Source of the DNA: Prinia subflava
Taxonomy: Eukaryota; Chordata; Aves; Passeriformes; Cisticolidae
Assembly: GCF_021018805.1 (NCBI RefSeq)
Contig: NC_086283.1
Location: forward strand, 15,699,162 to 15,763,161
Direction of reading: 5' to 3'
DNA length: 64,000 nucleotides
Shown: piece after piece, positions 49,701-63,032 of the stretch
How positions within the stretch are numbered: the stretch's first letter is position 1
How the letters are laid out: each line of letters begins with the position of its first letter
Notes under the pieces: generated by a model
The model's input: the letters and a program-made list of their open reading frames with translations, nothing else
Told to the model about the DNA's origin: nothing
Databases searched by the model: none
Program-made: the position numbers and the translations under genes

Positions 49701-52700
49701 ATGAATCACAGGGAAAATATTAAAAATAAATAAGCACAATATTGAGCCTTTACTATTCTGCTTCCTTGCTATCCCAAGAAAACCAGAAGAAAGTTATCCA
49801 TCATGCAGTTCTGAAAACTAATTTGAGGCAGCAATGGCAGCCATAGTTCAATCAGTCATGTACTCCATGGAGCATTGCTGAAGTGACTGCTAGAAACCCC
49901 AAGTTTTTGCTGAGATGATTCACTGTTGCATTACTGCATTTTTATCCTGTGTATCCAACTGATTTCAGCATAAACCTAGAATACCTCAAGGATGACTCAG
50001 ACCCACTACTTTAGTTTCAGGGGAGATGGCATGGAGACATCTAGGAACAGCATAAATTCACAATTTAAACTGCTCTGATCCTGGAAGCAAACCATTGATT
50101 AAAAAATAAGGTTCCTTCTGAAGAGTTTTGATCAGAGAGTAGAGGTTAATGGCTAAAAAACATACCTTTAGAAAACAGATTAAATGCAGCCTTTAGAAGG
50201 AAATGTGCCACTTCCTCCAGACATGATGGCAGGTCACAAACACAGCAAGATGATAGCAGGAACCTGACATTTTAAGTGTCAAAATAGGGATGGTTTTGAA
50301 GCTGAAGTTGGCATTAAGAGTCTCTGGAGTTTCAGAATTTTATGATCTCCAAGATGTTGCTGAGAGGGCACTTGAGAACATGTGTTTCACTTCACTCTTG
50401 CCCTTCATTACATTGCATTTATTCATTCCACTAGTCATTTTCAGAAGTACCAGGAGAAAGATATTTTCTATTTTGTACGTCGAAAATAATTCTTCCCTGA
50501 GGACAGCTCAGAAAAGCCCATTTCTTACCCCTGCCCCTCTCTAGTGCTCTGTGTACACTAGCTCACAGGGCAGCAGAGCAACTTCTCTTAATTCCTGCCA
50601 TCTCATGAACCCAAAGAACGAATGATCTCTCTTGTCTTGTTAGAATTGTTTTGAACAGAATTAAGCCAGAGTAGCCAAAGGTCTTATATTTCTTAGAGGG
50701 TTTTGCCCTGTGTGGACTGAACTATTGCAGACTTCCTGAAACAAACATTTATGTATAAGCCCTAAAAACACAGGCATCAAACTGCATGAAAGCACAGGCA
50801 GCAAGAAACCGCTTTGAAGCTCCAGCAGCTTGACAGCAGAAAAAAAGTTTTTGAAGAGACATTCCTGTTCCCTGGTGTGACTTGCAGAGGAGAGGCATCG
50901 AAGAATTCTTGGCATTAGCACCACCTGTGTGGTTTTACTGATATGAGGAATTTTATCCTGATTTAAGGAAGGAAAAATTGCAATAGAGCTGCACCCAGCA
51001 GAAGTAGGTGCCTTCCAGTCTTGGTTGGAAAGTCAGCATAGATGTTTCACCAGAAGTGTGACCTGCCTCTTTCACTGAACACCATTTTGCCATGTTTGGC
51101 AAAAATATGTCACCTTGTCAGCAGGAGATAAAAAGGGGAAGAGGAGGAAGGAAGTACAGCAGGAGTCATCCCATGAGCTGCCTCATGGTATCTTCATAAG
51201 TTCCATTATCTGGATTGTGTGGCTGAGCCCTGACACAGCAAACAGACAATGAGCTCTGCTGGGAAGCCACACACCTCTGCAAGAGCATGGGCAGATTAAA
51301 CAGGATGGTTATGCCCAAGGAATCACTTGAGGCTTATTGCAAAACCAGTTTATTCTCCTGACTATTCCCAGCCAGTTTCTCCCTGAAAAAAAAGCACTAA
51401 AGGAACATATTTTATGCATCAGAGCCATTACAAAGTTGCAAGGGATGCAGAATACCCTCCATATAAATCCTGGACAGTTTGTCAAAAGCCTGAATTGGGG
51501 AGCCAGCCTCTATTTCTTGAAAAAGGACAAAGCAGCCTTTTGCTCCCACAGTAACCAAAGTAACACGATCAAAACCCTAGAGCTGAAATGAACCCTCATT
51601 TGTCAGTGACCCAAGAGACCAGATATAAACAACTCAAAACCCTCAGATAATTTTCTCTAACAGCAAGCAACAAGTGATGAGAAGTGGTAATAAATGCACA
51701 CATTTTCACTTCTACTTGGAAAATAGCTCAGCAGATAAAGACCAACACCAGCTGTCTATGTGAAACCTGTGCTCTGGTTCTGGCACATCAGGAACCCATG
51801 AGGGTGGAGGATTGTTGGAAAAGGGATAAATGACAGAAAAAGTCCTCTCTATCCCTGTATTTCCTTAACAGACCTGCTGGGATAATTCAGGGTCTGTTTG
51901 CCTTGCTGTAGGGGCTTCATGGCAGACTTCTCTGAGCTGACACCTTAATCTATACATAGACTGTGCTGAAAGAAACCAATTTCAGGGCTACTAATTATTG
52001 GCAAGAACAAATATGAGCTAATGTCTTATCTGTGTGGGCTGCTGATTCATTGCCAGCTCATACAGCAAATATTTTAGGCCCAGGGAAAAGGATGATAGAA
52101 ACATCTTGACAGAGCTGAGTTTGATTTTGCTGTATCCAGTGCCCTCATGCTGGACATGGTCATTTGGAAAGGTCAAGACATCCCCATAGTTAGGGAAGTG
52201 TACTCATACAATGTGTACTCAGCTCTAGGACACCCTGATCAGACAGAGCAAACACAGGAAGCTGCACAACTGTTCTTTAAAGTAATTGATGCCTTTATAC
52301 TGTAACTCAAAATGTGTGGCTCTGTCCTCTGGTGATTGACCCGCTTGAGACTTTCCTTCCAGAGGTAAACAGCCTGAGGGCTTGGCAAAGGTCCTATGGT
52401 CCCAAGATGTGGTCCAAAACAAGTCAGAAAATGTTTCGGCCAGCTACCAACATAACCAACATAAAATATAGGTTGCTTTAGAGTGCCAGAAATCAAACTT
52501 TAGTCCTTCAACATCCATCAGCACCATTCCTTGCCCTCTTCTCCTGTAGACCTGAAAAAAAATGCTATTTAACTTCATTAATACTGGAATGATGAACATT
52601 TACTGCGTTTACACCTACCTCCACCACAAACAAAGGAAGACAGAGATTTAAAAACATTCCTGTCAGATTAGTTGTGGGGTCTATTGTCCCTGTTGCAACT

Positions 52701-52746
52701 CATAAATTTTAAAAGGGAAAGTTCTTATCTCAGAAAGCCCCACAGT
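46732..52746. other. Non-coding, nothing recognised
   Basis: No supported gene or repeat family. Short A runs occur near 48183 and 49395. Confidence 0.5.
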
Positions 52747-52803
52747 GAAAAAGAAAAAGAAAAAATGAAAAAGAAAAACCAAAAAAGACAGAAAAAGAGA
52801 AAG
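52747..52803. repeat. Polypurine (A/G) tract
   Basis: AAAAAGAAAAAG-type units are almost free of pyrimidines apart from one T and a few C. It could form a triplex or act as a nucleosome-poor element. The Lys-rich 73-residue frame across it is an artefact. Confidence 0.8.
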
Positions 52804-53567
52804 CTCCAGTACTCTGAAGATACATTTAAGAATGCAGCAACAAAATTGTGTTATGTAGTTAATGCTCCAAAGTGTACACTGCTTGGATTTTGACCTTTTA
52901 AAACTCCATTGAGCTATGTAAATACAGTATCAAGGAATGTGCACTGCTCACAAGCAGCTTGCAGCATGGGTTGGATGCCATGCTGCCGGTGGGCTGACGC
53001 TGATGAAACCTCTTTATTGATCAGCTCAGAACAGGCCCACCGTGGAAATTGTGTTATGGCCCCCCTCCTCCTTTACTGTAATATCTCTTTGACATCACCC
53101 TGTGGGTCAGCCACACAACAGAGCAAAACCTCTTCCCAAATAGCTAACTTAGAAAACGAATTAGCACATTTGCTACTAAGGCTTGGCTTGTTCCCACAGC
53201 CAGGAGAAGGACAAAGGAACAAAGGGATGCTTATGTACCTCTCCCATGACATCGCAGGTTTTCCATGTTTAAATTATCTGCCTTCTGCTCTACTGTAGCA
53301 GCTCTTTATTTTGTTTCTTCACACAAGCATTTTTCTGATGCATTAGGAAGAATGAATAGTTTGGCAATCAAAGGACCAGATGTAGAAGTGGTTTTACAAA
53401 GCAGCTGAATTATTTCCTGCAGATAAATCACCTGGGCCATGACCTTTTCTACCATCGCTCACCCACATAACTTCTATTGAAAACCCTCACTGTTCCCAAA
53501 TATTTACCAGATAATTGATGGCAAGGAAATAAACTAACACTTCTCCCAGATTACCATCCTACTCCTG
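52804..53567. other. Non-coding, nothing recognised
   Basis: The 129-residue frame at 52909-53298 has no recognised domain and is not framed by convincing splice sites. Confidence 0.45.
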
Positions 53568-54236
53568 TGTCTTGGTTTGGAAAGACAGGTATCTGTCAGG
53601 GAAAACTGGAGTTTTCCTTGGAATGGAGAATGTAAAACCCTCCTCCCACCAAATTATTACAATTTTGCAATTAGGAGCTTTCAGGAAAAAATATGGCAAT
53701 AGAAATAACATTTGTTTACTAGGAATATTAAAAAAATACAAATGCAGTAGTACAAAAAACAAACAAACAAAAGTCCTAGAAAACTCTGACAGAGTCACAG
53801 ATATGATCTGACACCCTGTTGTCAGGGTGTTGGAAGCAGTCCAAATAAGTCTTCCTGGAGTAACAGCTGTTGTTCTGTGGAGTAAAGATGATCCTGTAAA
53901 AAAAAAGGGTCTAGTGCTGGTGAGATGGGTCCAGTCTTCCTCCGAGAATTCAGTGGAGAACTGGTTGCATTAGTGTTTGGAATTGCTGGTTTTATTCCAG
54001 TGGAAAGGCTTTGGCTCCTCCCTCTGGGTGGAGCATCTCACAATGGAATGAGGTGATGTTATCAGTCATGTGAGAGGCCTTAAATGGCCCATTCACAGGT
54101 GATGTCCCTCAGAGGCTGGTGGGTGCAGGAGTAGGATGGATGGAGCAGGAGAGAAGAACAATATCTCCCAACGGGTTTCAACAGATGAAAATAGAATACA
54201 ATTTTTTGGTTATAGTTTTCAACCCAAGACATCCTG
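53563..54236 (-). mobile_element. Solo ERV LTR with intact 5-bp target-site duplication
   Basis: The LTR occupies 53568-54231 (664 bp), starting TGTCTTGGTTT and ending AACCCAAGACA. The outer 8 bases are perfect inverted repeats with TG...CA ends. TCCTG flanks it exactly on both sides (53563-53567 and 54232-54236). The sequence matches an LTR family I remember as abundant in songbirds. On the minus strand, AATAAA (complement of 53991-53996) lies downstream of a GGGAGGAGCC GC-rich box (complement near 54015-54024) and a TTTAA motif (complement near 54070-54074), which suggests minus-strand transcription. ACACCCTG and CAGGGTGT near 53811-53830 form a small hairpin. No internal viral genes or second LTR are present, so it is a recombination product. 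The 5-bp duplication fits ERVL-like or ERV1-like integration. Confidence 0.92.
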
Positions 54237-54458
54237 ATGCAACACAACAGCCTCAGAGTGATCAATTTATGTGTGTGGATTTTTAAAAGGGGAACAAAAA
54301 ATGCTGTTCAAACTTAGTGATATAAAAACACTATCAGGAAGACAAAGGGCCCACACCACAGATTTCCTCACTCATCATACGCTAAAATTGTTCTTTTCTC
54401 TGATGTTTTTGGTAGTATTTTAAGTTTCAGCATCCTTCCTGGGACAAAAAACAAGTGA

Positions 54459-54506
54459 GTAATCAAATATAAAGTAATCAAATATAAAGTAAATATCAAA
54501 TATATT
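54459..54506. repeat. Short 15-bp tandem repeat
   Basis: GTAATCAAATATAAA occurs twice head to tail (54459-54473 and 54474-54488), followed by a partial, altered third copy. Confidence 0.9.
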
Positions 54507-56299
54507 AAAAAAAATGGATTTCCTGACTAATAGTTCTATGGCAAAACTGGATCCATAGGACTAAAATGTGAATCTTTAATTAAGGACAAAACTATAAACC
54601 AAAACCAACTCTCTCTGAAAGTCTCCTCACAAACATAGTGAGGTCGACACTTTTTTTAACAAAAAATTTTAAGCAACTGCCTTTGCTTTAGGCAACATGC
54701 TTTGATGAAGCCAGAGGGGATATAAATCATATTTAGGAAGACCCACGTAGAAATACACTTAGTGTGCAATAGGTGTACAATTGGACAAACTCAAGCCTCC
54801 AACACTAATACGCTTGCACATAGAGTGTACTAAGAGTTTTTTCAACCCTTTCCTGAGAATCCAGAAGAAAAAAGTGTGAGAGCTGAACTGCTTTCTGTGG
54901 CCTTACATTTAGCTCAGCGCTGGCAGCATTAGGTGAAGCATAAACGATGCTGAGTAGATGCTATCAGACCCTATCTGGCTAGGAGGAGATTGACGAGGAC
55001 ACAATCTACATTCATCCAGGTCTATATATTAAGTGTGATTTTGGCTGATCTCTTCAGGACAGCAAACACAGTATGCAGCCTTTGCACATGTAAAAGGCCC
55101 AAGAGTCCCCCAGCACAACACCCCCCACCCCACACACACCCTCTTTCTCTCTCTGACAGGTAGGAAAACATTGTCAGTGTCATCCTAGAGGGGACTTCTG
55201 TTGGAGCAGTAAGAGAGTGAAAGAAACAAATGCCAAATACACACAGAAAGCAGTGGCCAAAACAAGGTGGCATCAAAAACTTGCACATGTCAGGAATAGC
55301 ACAACCTGCCTGCAGTGAACACAGCTGGGAGGACACGTGAATGGAAGGAGAGGGAAGCATTTCCAGTTTGGATGTGCTCCCAGGATTTTGAATTATGACA
55401 CATGCAGCTTGCCAAGAGTGCTCCTGAAAAGGCTAAAGAAGGGGAAGGTGAATAATTTTAGACATTTTCTCCCATTGTTTAAGCTCACAGCTGAATTTAG
55501 TTCAAGCACTTTTGCCTAAAAGGTAGAAGCCACACTGCTGCTGCAGCCCTAAAAATCACAGAGCCCACTCAAGGTCCATCCAAACCCAGCTCAGTCATGT
55601 GGGGGCAGTTACACAAGGCTCCGCTTTCCAACACCGTCAAAATATGACCCAATCTACACCAGAGAGACAAGAGCTGAGAAAGGCTTTTCTCACCTACACC
55701 ACTCAACTCTGGTCCCCGTGCTAGGGACTTTGCAGAGCTCTTTGCTGACTACAAAAGCCAGTGTAGTCTTAGGCATGCCTTTAACACATTTCACAGCACC
55801 CCAAACCAACAGAAGCACTTCATCCAGTCCATACAAAGCTCCCACAGCAAAGAGCTAGCAGCTCTTCCTCACCTCCCACTCAGACTGAGATGCAGCACAC
55901 CCCTTTACTACTCCAGAGCAGATATCACCTAATTTTTTTAGTCATCCTTTTTCCAGCTGCATAATCCTGTAGGGCCCACACCAGAAGCTGTCCTTTAAGG
56001 ACTACATTTCCTCATCCTGCTAAAACCACTGTTTCACCTGTGGTAATGCCCTTCTGCACACCCCTAGTAATCTTTTTGGGCAAGATTCTTCACTGATGCA
56101 AACCAGTGGAGTCACATTGATTTCAACAGGGCTCTGCTGGTTTTGTTAGCTGAAGACATATTTCCTCTGGCTAGACATTGCTCAGCGGCTTTCCCCTTTT
56201 ATACTGCTGAGTTACAAAGCACTGTTTGCAATTATGCATTTCTATCACAATGTACAGATAGGAAATTAGTCTTCTGAGGCTTTCCCTCAGTCCCCCTGC
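54507..56299. other. Non-coding, nothing recognised
   Basis: No supported gene. A C-rich/CA patch with a CT run lies near 55118-55157. Confidence 0.5.
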
Positions 56300-56800
56300 A
56301 CTCCCTGCTCAGTCCTTGAAAAGGCCATTTGAGCATGCAATATTAATCATCTGCTGTGCAATAATCTTGGAAAAATGTAATATATTCTGGCAAATCACAG
56401 GGCCTCCAGAGGAGCTGCCTGTCTCTGAACAAGCAGCTCTCATCCATTATCAGGCAGTGATGAACGCAGCTCCCCACTTATTTGCCCCATCAGCATGCAA
56501 ACAGAGACTCAATTCAATTGTGAGAAATGGGAGGAAATGATCTGTATTAATAAATGGTGAGAGCAGGAGATCATCCGATTTTGGAAAATAAGATCAAAAC
56601 CACTGAACTCCCTTCGTTGTCTCATTTGATACCTTCCCCTTGCTGTTAATGCAGCACTGGGAGTAATTAAGCTTCTGAAAGAAGCTTCATAATGAAGTCA
56701 CATCACTCAAAACAATTAAGACAAGCATTTTGTACACATTGTCATCTGCCTTCGCTAGTGTTTAAAGGTCAAAGAAACATTCCATTAGGGAAAAAAAAAG
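56300..56800. promoter_or_regulatory. Candidate conserved non-coding element
   Basis: TGCAATATTAATCATC, TGCTGTTAATGCAGC, GGGAGTAATTAAGCTTC, AACAATTAAGACAAG and TTTAAAGGTCAAAG (nuclear-receptor-like half site) occur close together without simple repeats. The texture resembles vertebrate developmental enhancers. The frame at 56316-56540 is not convincing as coding. Confidence 0.3.
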
Positions 56801-57349
56801 AGAAGGTAAAAATAGGGGTAAACTGCAGTGCACTCCGTGGGCTTGTCTGAGAGCAATGAGTGCAAAGCATAAGGGTGCAAGCAAACAAACACACAGAATC
56901 CCATCCATTTGGATGGCAAATGCTGTGGAGATGATTTACCAAGCTCTGATTTGTCTGGAAACTTTACTCAGAGGTTAGAGCTTTCATAGCATAGGAGAGG
57001 TACTGCTCTGGTCCCAAACTGCTTACAGTCTGGTCATACCTGTAGACAATAAAAATAGAGGTCAAAGAAGACCTCAGGAGTAATAACCAGATGAGGATTA
57101 GCAAGAAATGAACCCAGATATCCCCTAATGAAAACCACTGTTACTGAATGAAAAAGCTCTTTGAGTAGAAAAAAGTCACCAAAATGTAAACCTGAATTAC
57201 ACAAAAAATGCACTTAAAATCCTACCAACTTCTCTGGTCTTCCCTCTCAATACATTTCTTGCTGAGAAGAGTGGTAAAAATGCTATCATGTGAAACTTGT
57301 TCTCACCAGATTTTGTTTATTTGGTGACTGGTTTCAGCATGGATAAAAG

Positions 57350-57720
57350 AGCCAGTGGTGGAATCAAGCTTTAAAACAATTCCTCATCTACTTTTATCAG
57401 CACACTTTAGAGAATGCAATTAGACTGCAGCAATAATACCCGCTTCATTATAGATACAAGCCCCCTCAGATGGGGAGGAAAGCACATTCATCTTTACTCT
57501 TCCTGAAGTGCATGAATTGATGGGAAATAAGTGAATTTATGGAGCTCGTACAAATAGCCGTCAGATGTACTCCTACTTATTTTTATTCAGTTGAATTTGT
57601 TTCTCTGGGTGAATTTGGGAGAAATTTACTCTTAGGAGGAGCAAAGTAACTTTTTCTTTCAGACAGTCAGTCTGGATGTTTGATTAGCTATAGTTATCAC
57701 CTGGTGTTAATGAGCCAAGG
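57350..57720. promoter_or_regulatory. Candidate conserved non-coding element
   Basis: Contains GCAATTAGACTGCAGCAATA, CATTATAGATACAAG, ATGAATTGATGGG, TTTGATTAGC and GTGTTAATGAG, motif-dense and low in CpG. The call rests on motif texture only. Confidence 0.25.
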
Positions 57721-60700
57721 AGTGGGGTGGGGGGAAATCTGGCTGGTATAGGACATGGCTGGGGAAGACCATTTTCAGGTATGCAGCAGGCTGAACTTTA
57801 CATGTCTTTATCACTCTTTCTTAGGCTGCAAGGTGTTTTCAAGTCGGGAAACAGAAAATGACCTTTCCATAACTTGGAAGCAACGTGTTTTGGAGTGGAT
57901 GCGATTCTGCTCACTAGTGCTGGGTAGTTTCAGAGCAGTTAAAAAGCCATCACCTGCAGTCATTTCCATTTACCATTGTATTATGCTCCGATCCCTTCTT
58001 GTGCTATTTGCAAAGGGCCTGCTGGGTGCACAGCCTGACCAGTCCAGATGTACCATTTTGAGAGTCACCTCTCACAAGGACATTGCTACCATCTCAGCCT
58101 GCATCTCCAAATTGGAGAGGAGAGGCTAGGAACAAGTCATCGCCATCAGGACAGAACTCCACTTTCAAAGACAGTGTAATCAATGCTCCATTGCTTGTAT
58201 CTGGTAATGAGAGCAAGCAGACTTTTTTTTTTGCAGAACACTTTTTCCTCAGCAGAGAATAACAGTTTTTAAAATCAAAACATTTCACGGGAGGATGTCA
58301 ATTTTAGGACCTGTTTTTTTGGGTTGTTTTTGACAGGGAAATGTTTAAATGAACCACTTATCTTTTCTTCTTTGGTTTTGAAAAGGCATGAATGCTTTGT
58401 TTCAATAATGCTAATGCATTTTTTTTCTACTTTTCCAGTTCTGTTTGTTTCATCTTGCATGGCATAATAAAATATGCATGATAATTTTGAATTTACACAC
58501 CTCCTTCATTACATGTATTCAGCATATAATTTTGCTAATGAATTATGTAGTTCAGGTATTATCAAAATGAAATTTTTTTATTACTGAATGAGATCTTTCC
58601 ATACTACTTGGGGGAACAGTGTAGAACCCATCTAGATGAATAATTTCTGAAAGTTCAGAATTCATTTTTACCAGCATTTTTGGTTTGTGACCTTTATTTC
58701 GCTAGCAACCTGTGAAAGCTGCTACTACTGCCAGTGGAAGGTGGACTGTCTTTCTCAGGCCAGTTTGAACCCAATAGAATGTACCACTGCCTGGATTTTT
58801 TCCATCATTGATTGATTCAGTCTGAGTATCCTAAAGAGGACATTCCTTCTCCTCCTTGGTTTGTAAAATGATCTATGAGATGCCAGCTGAAATTTAGGGT
58901 ACATGAGCACAAATACAGAAAAGGGGTTGAACAAGGATCCGTCCTATATGTTGCTGCTCCTCCTACTGTGTCCCTGCAAATCAGATCTTCTCTGACTGAG
59001 ATACCTATTCAGTGGATTTATAACATTGGAAAATTTCCAGTTTGGAGGCATTAATTATTCAAAAACAATAAAGTGAAGAGACATGCATTCATCAGCTGAC
59101 TGTTCAGTACAAAATGTGATGAAACACAATTTCTCTCCCCCCCAATAAAATGAAATCAGAAAAATATTTAAGATAGTAGCCTGAAATTCCACAGCTATAT
59201 CAGCAGAAATGTACATAGAATGGGAAGAGGTATACAGCTCCTGGTGGTTTGAATAAATTCTCTTTACTAACTTCAAACTGAGGGAACATAGTAGCCATGC
59301 TTTGGAAAAGATGCTTAGTTTTACTGTTTTCAGTCTTCTTCACTAACTACTGCAAAAATAAAACACCATTTCTCAGTAATATCATGACCTTTTTCTTTAT
59401 GACTGCATTTTGATTATGCACAATATTGTCCTGTAAAATTATATTTCCTAATCAATAAGAACCACTAAAAGAATTTCAAAGTATCAGTTAAATCCAGCCC
59501 TGATTTGATTTTATTCAGCATCTGCTTAAGCATGCCACTTAGAACACGATTCCATTCCAAAAATCTGATCTGTCAAAATAGCATTCTGGAGGACTGTGTT
59601 TACAGTATTTTAGTAATCCTGCATCACACGTGTTCCCTTTACAAGTGAAAGGATTCCTTTCCCTCAGCTGCTTCCCTTGATAGCAGTCTGGTCCTCGTGA
59701 ATAATTTTTTGTTCCTTTTCACACATCAACATGACTAATGAATTTCCAACAAGTCTCACAGACTGCTTCTGATTGCCTCGTGAATGCAATCACTGGCATG
59801 TTCTAGGGTGCTGGTTTCCTTGACAAAAGATCAGGAATACCCTGTGCTTTCCTTCAAAATCCTGCTTTTAACTTCCTTGATCTGACTTCCAGAGTTGGAA
59901 AGGGAGTCTATTGCCATTCACATTTCACTAGGGATGGGAGCAGCTGGTCCCATGGTTAAAGTCTGGCCTTCAGGAAATTAATGCCACTGTCAGCAAATCT
60001 CCTGGGGTACTAGCCACCAGTTTAACAAATGTCCCGGTGTCTTGGTTGACAAGACAGGATCAGGAAATCTCCATGGTCAAAATCAGAAGTGCCCCAGCTG
60101 CTTTGCAGAGTGCTCAGTCAGTAACATATACACCAAAAGCATCCACTGCACTCTCCCACTGCTTTGTTCATGCTCTGGAGCTAATGGGAGCAGCAAAACT
60201 TATGTCAAGGTCTGAAATAAGCCTCTGGCTTTAAATGATTTTGTGCCAAGATAACCTGAGCCAGTTTCTCTTTCCTTGGTGTTTCAGGGGAAGCTAATGA
60301 TTCTGAGCACCTCAATTTTCGGACATCAGATTTGATGCCATCCTCAAAGGGGATGGAAAAGACAACGAGTAGAGCACACATCTCCAAACATTACACCTCT
60401 TTGAGGCATTTTGTTTTGTGTTTCAACAACCACTTCTCGCTTTCAAATGACTCAGTTATGTTTTTTGACAAAGTCATTTTTCAGTGTAGCACTGCATTAA
60501 AAAAGCAAAAGAAAAATATGAACATCTAGGATGTTGAGAAATCTTTTATCATGTCTAATAATAAATCAAGGATTAGTTTTTCTTGTCATTCAGCTAAATA
60601 TTTTGAATTGCAAAATGTTTCTAACTGAATTTGTTTTCATGTGGCTTTAAAAGCACAACCCAGACAGACACTTCTTTAGAATGCAGAGGTGAGCAACTGA

Positions 60701-60832
60701 CATTTTTAACCTGATTGCAGTTATTTTGGAACACATTTTATACTGCAATTAATTATAGCACGGGTCAAAATCAGACACCCCAGGAAACTATCACCCCTCT
60801 AAATTCTCCACCATGTAAATATGCAAATGTAA
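57721..60832. other. Non-coding, nothing recognised
   Basis: No supported gene. The 124-residue frame at 57755-58129 shows no known domain. T runs occur near 58224 and 58314. Confidence 0.5.
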
Positions 60833-60895
60833 TTTTTTTTTTCTTTTTTCTTTTTTCTTTTTCTTTTTTTTTTTTTTTTTGGTTGGTTGGTTTGG
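60833..60895. repeat. Poly(T) with spaced C, then GGTTGGTTGGTTTGG
   Basis: T runs are broken by single C at nearly regular 6-7 base steps, then T18 and four GG pairs. The GG pairs could form a two-tier quadruplex. As the complement, this is an A-rich tail preceded by CC pairs. Confidence 0.85.
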
Positions 60896-61424
60896 ATATT
60901 CTCTTATTGCATTAAGCAACTTGGAAGTGTGGTTGAATGCAAAAAAAGTTTTTAAAAGGGATTCATTCTTTCCAAATTTACAGAAAACCCTTTGCAGGTG
61001 AGGTGCACAGTTGGGTATGTAACAGCAATCTCATTAAAGAGGATTGGAAGTTGAAAAGCCCTCTCTTATTCTCCCACGTAGGTGCAGTATCAGTGTGGGT
61101 GCTCCTCAACTGTTTATGTGCAAAGTAAAACAGATTAGCTTTTCTTAGCTTTGCTGCTGTAATACCTCTTCCTGAAGTGTTCCATTTACAAAATGGGTCC
61201 TGATGTGAGCTGACTTTTGGTGTTGTAACTCTTGACCCTGCTTCCCATCACCTGCTGCATCAACTTGCCTTGGGCATTCAACAGCAGTCATATCCAAAAG
61301 TCACCCCCACAACTTTGTGTATGGGTTATGGCTGCAGTCTTTGACAGTGGGTGTAAAAATCAATGAACCACAAGCTCAAACTCATCAGGAATTCTGCAGC
61401 ATCCTAGGGCTATACTCCTTGACT

Positions 61425-61500
61425 CATCATGGCATAACCTTTCTTCTCTGGGCAACCTGGTACAGTGCTTCACTGTCCTTTGATTAGTACCTTTCCTCTT
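61425..61500 (-). mobile_element. CR1 LINE fragment, decayed
   Basis: CTTCTCTGGGCAACCTGGTA followed by CAGTGCTTCACTGTCC is the familiar antisense CR1 segment (TTCTCTGGGCAACCTGTTCCAGTGC...). Flanks are too decayed to extend. Sense strand minus. Confidence 0.75.
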
Positions 61501-63032
61501 GAAAGCCTGAAGAACTTGGATATACAATTTTTCCCTGGTTTTGAAAGCCTTTTTTTTTTTTTTTGATCCATTTGGTCTCCTTGACTGCTTCTTAAGCATT
61601 TGGTTCATAATCTTTTAGTGTCAGGGTGAAAATACAACTAATTCTTTATCCCTTGGTGTTCTTCTGCCCTGACCAGATATCTTTTTAAAATTCTACCTCT
61701 GCGCAGCTGGAAAATGTGAGCTTTGGGCAGAATTGGTTAGTCTGACCTACATGGGATAAGGATGAGCCTGGAACAATATGAGTAGCACCTTTCTTCATGG
61801 GAAGATTTACTATCAAAATATCCCCGAATGCTGTGCAAAAAAGCAGACTTCACACATCTTCTCTGAGGGAAAAAACCTCATAATTGTAAATTTTATATTT
61901 TTAATGTTGTCAAAGCCAAATGTCAGTTTTCATTTTGAAAAGCTTTTCATGCTACATCCTATAATACTGTCTTTATTTTTAATGATATTGGTGAAGCAGA
62001 CAAAATTTCTCCTATTTTGTTATCTTCTTTTTTTTTTTTTTTTGGTCCACTTTTCTGAGCTCAGACAAGTTTTTTCAGCATTTTCTCTCAAGGAGATATT
62101 TCAAATAGTCAGCTTTAGATCTTAATTAAAAAAAACGATGTTGTCAAAAATCTCAGAATCCTGTCCCCCTCAGAGCACTAGAGCAGTACTTCACATGAGA
62201 TGATTATTTAGTCTCTCTTGTCTTTAAAAGATATTAGTCTAGTAATTATAGGTCAGCTCATAATTTCTCCTTTAGACTTTAGCTTCAGTTTAATTTACCT
62301 TCCTTTTTTTTTTTTTTTTTTTTATTTAGGTCATCCCTCTAAAATAGACTAAAGCTACATATATTTACTGTCCTCTTCCTTTTTTGCAAATATTTTTCCT
62401 CTTTATTTCTTTCTGTGACAGCACTCCATCCACTTGGAGCATTAGTTGTTTTTATGAAGCCAGGGGCTACCCTGTATTTTTCTTGTTGGACATCTATTTC
62501 AGGCGGACTTCAGGCTAGCCCTTCTTGCATTGTTACCTGCATTTTGTAATGTCCTGGTAGAGAGTTCTTTGTTACCTTTACTGCATATCTAGGAGATTAG
62601 GGAAGGCAGGATAGAGAAGTCCCACAAGGCAGCCATTGTAGGTTTCTCTCCTAGAGCAGTCCTCTGAAATGATCAAAATATCAAAAGGTTATTCATATTT
62701 TCTTTTCCTCCATTGCCCAGTGTTTTATGTACACTTTAAGTCATGAACAGTCTCTGCATTCACAAGAACCAGGTCTCAGTCCTGTACCAAAGCCAGCTGC
62801 AAGATAGCTTATATCACAGCTGTAAGTGTAATGTTACTGTTGATAGCTCCTCACAACTTACAGTGCTCTCAATAAATCAGGCAAAAAAAAAAAAAAAAAG
62901 AAGTCCATTCAAGATCTGAAAGTATTTCATTGCAGTGGTTGGTAGCATTGCAAGTCTACAGCTCTCATCTGTCAGATACTGTAAGCTTGTCATACCACAG
63001 CAAAGTATTGTTCACGAGTACTTTAAAACATT
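61501..63032. repeat. Non-coding DNA with a cluster of homopolymer runs
   Basis: T runs at 61550-61564, 62028-62043 and 62304-62323 and an A17 run at 62883-62899 lie within 1.4 kb. No gene is supported between them. The 115-residue frame at 61778-62125 runs through the T tract and is Phe/Leu-rich for that reason. Confidence 0.7.

Noticed and set aside
52909..53298. 129-residue + strand frame
   Set aside because: No known motif, no convincing splice borders, composition like the flanks.
60038..60058. TGTCTTGG...CAAGACA resembling the start of the LTR at 53568
   Set aside because: Similarity lasts only about 20 bp and it is itself a 7-bp inverted repeat; no LTR body follows.
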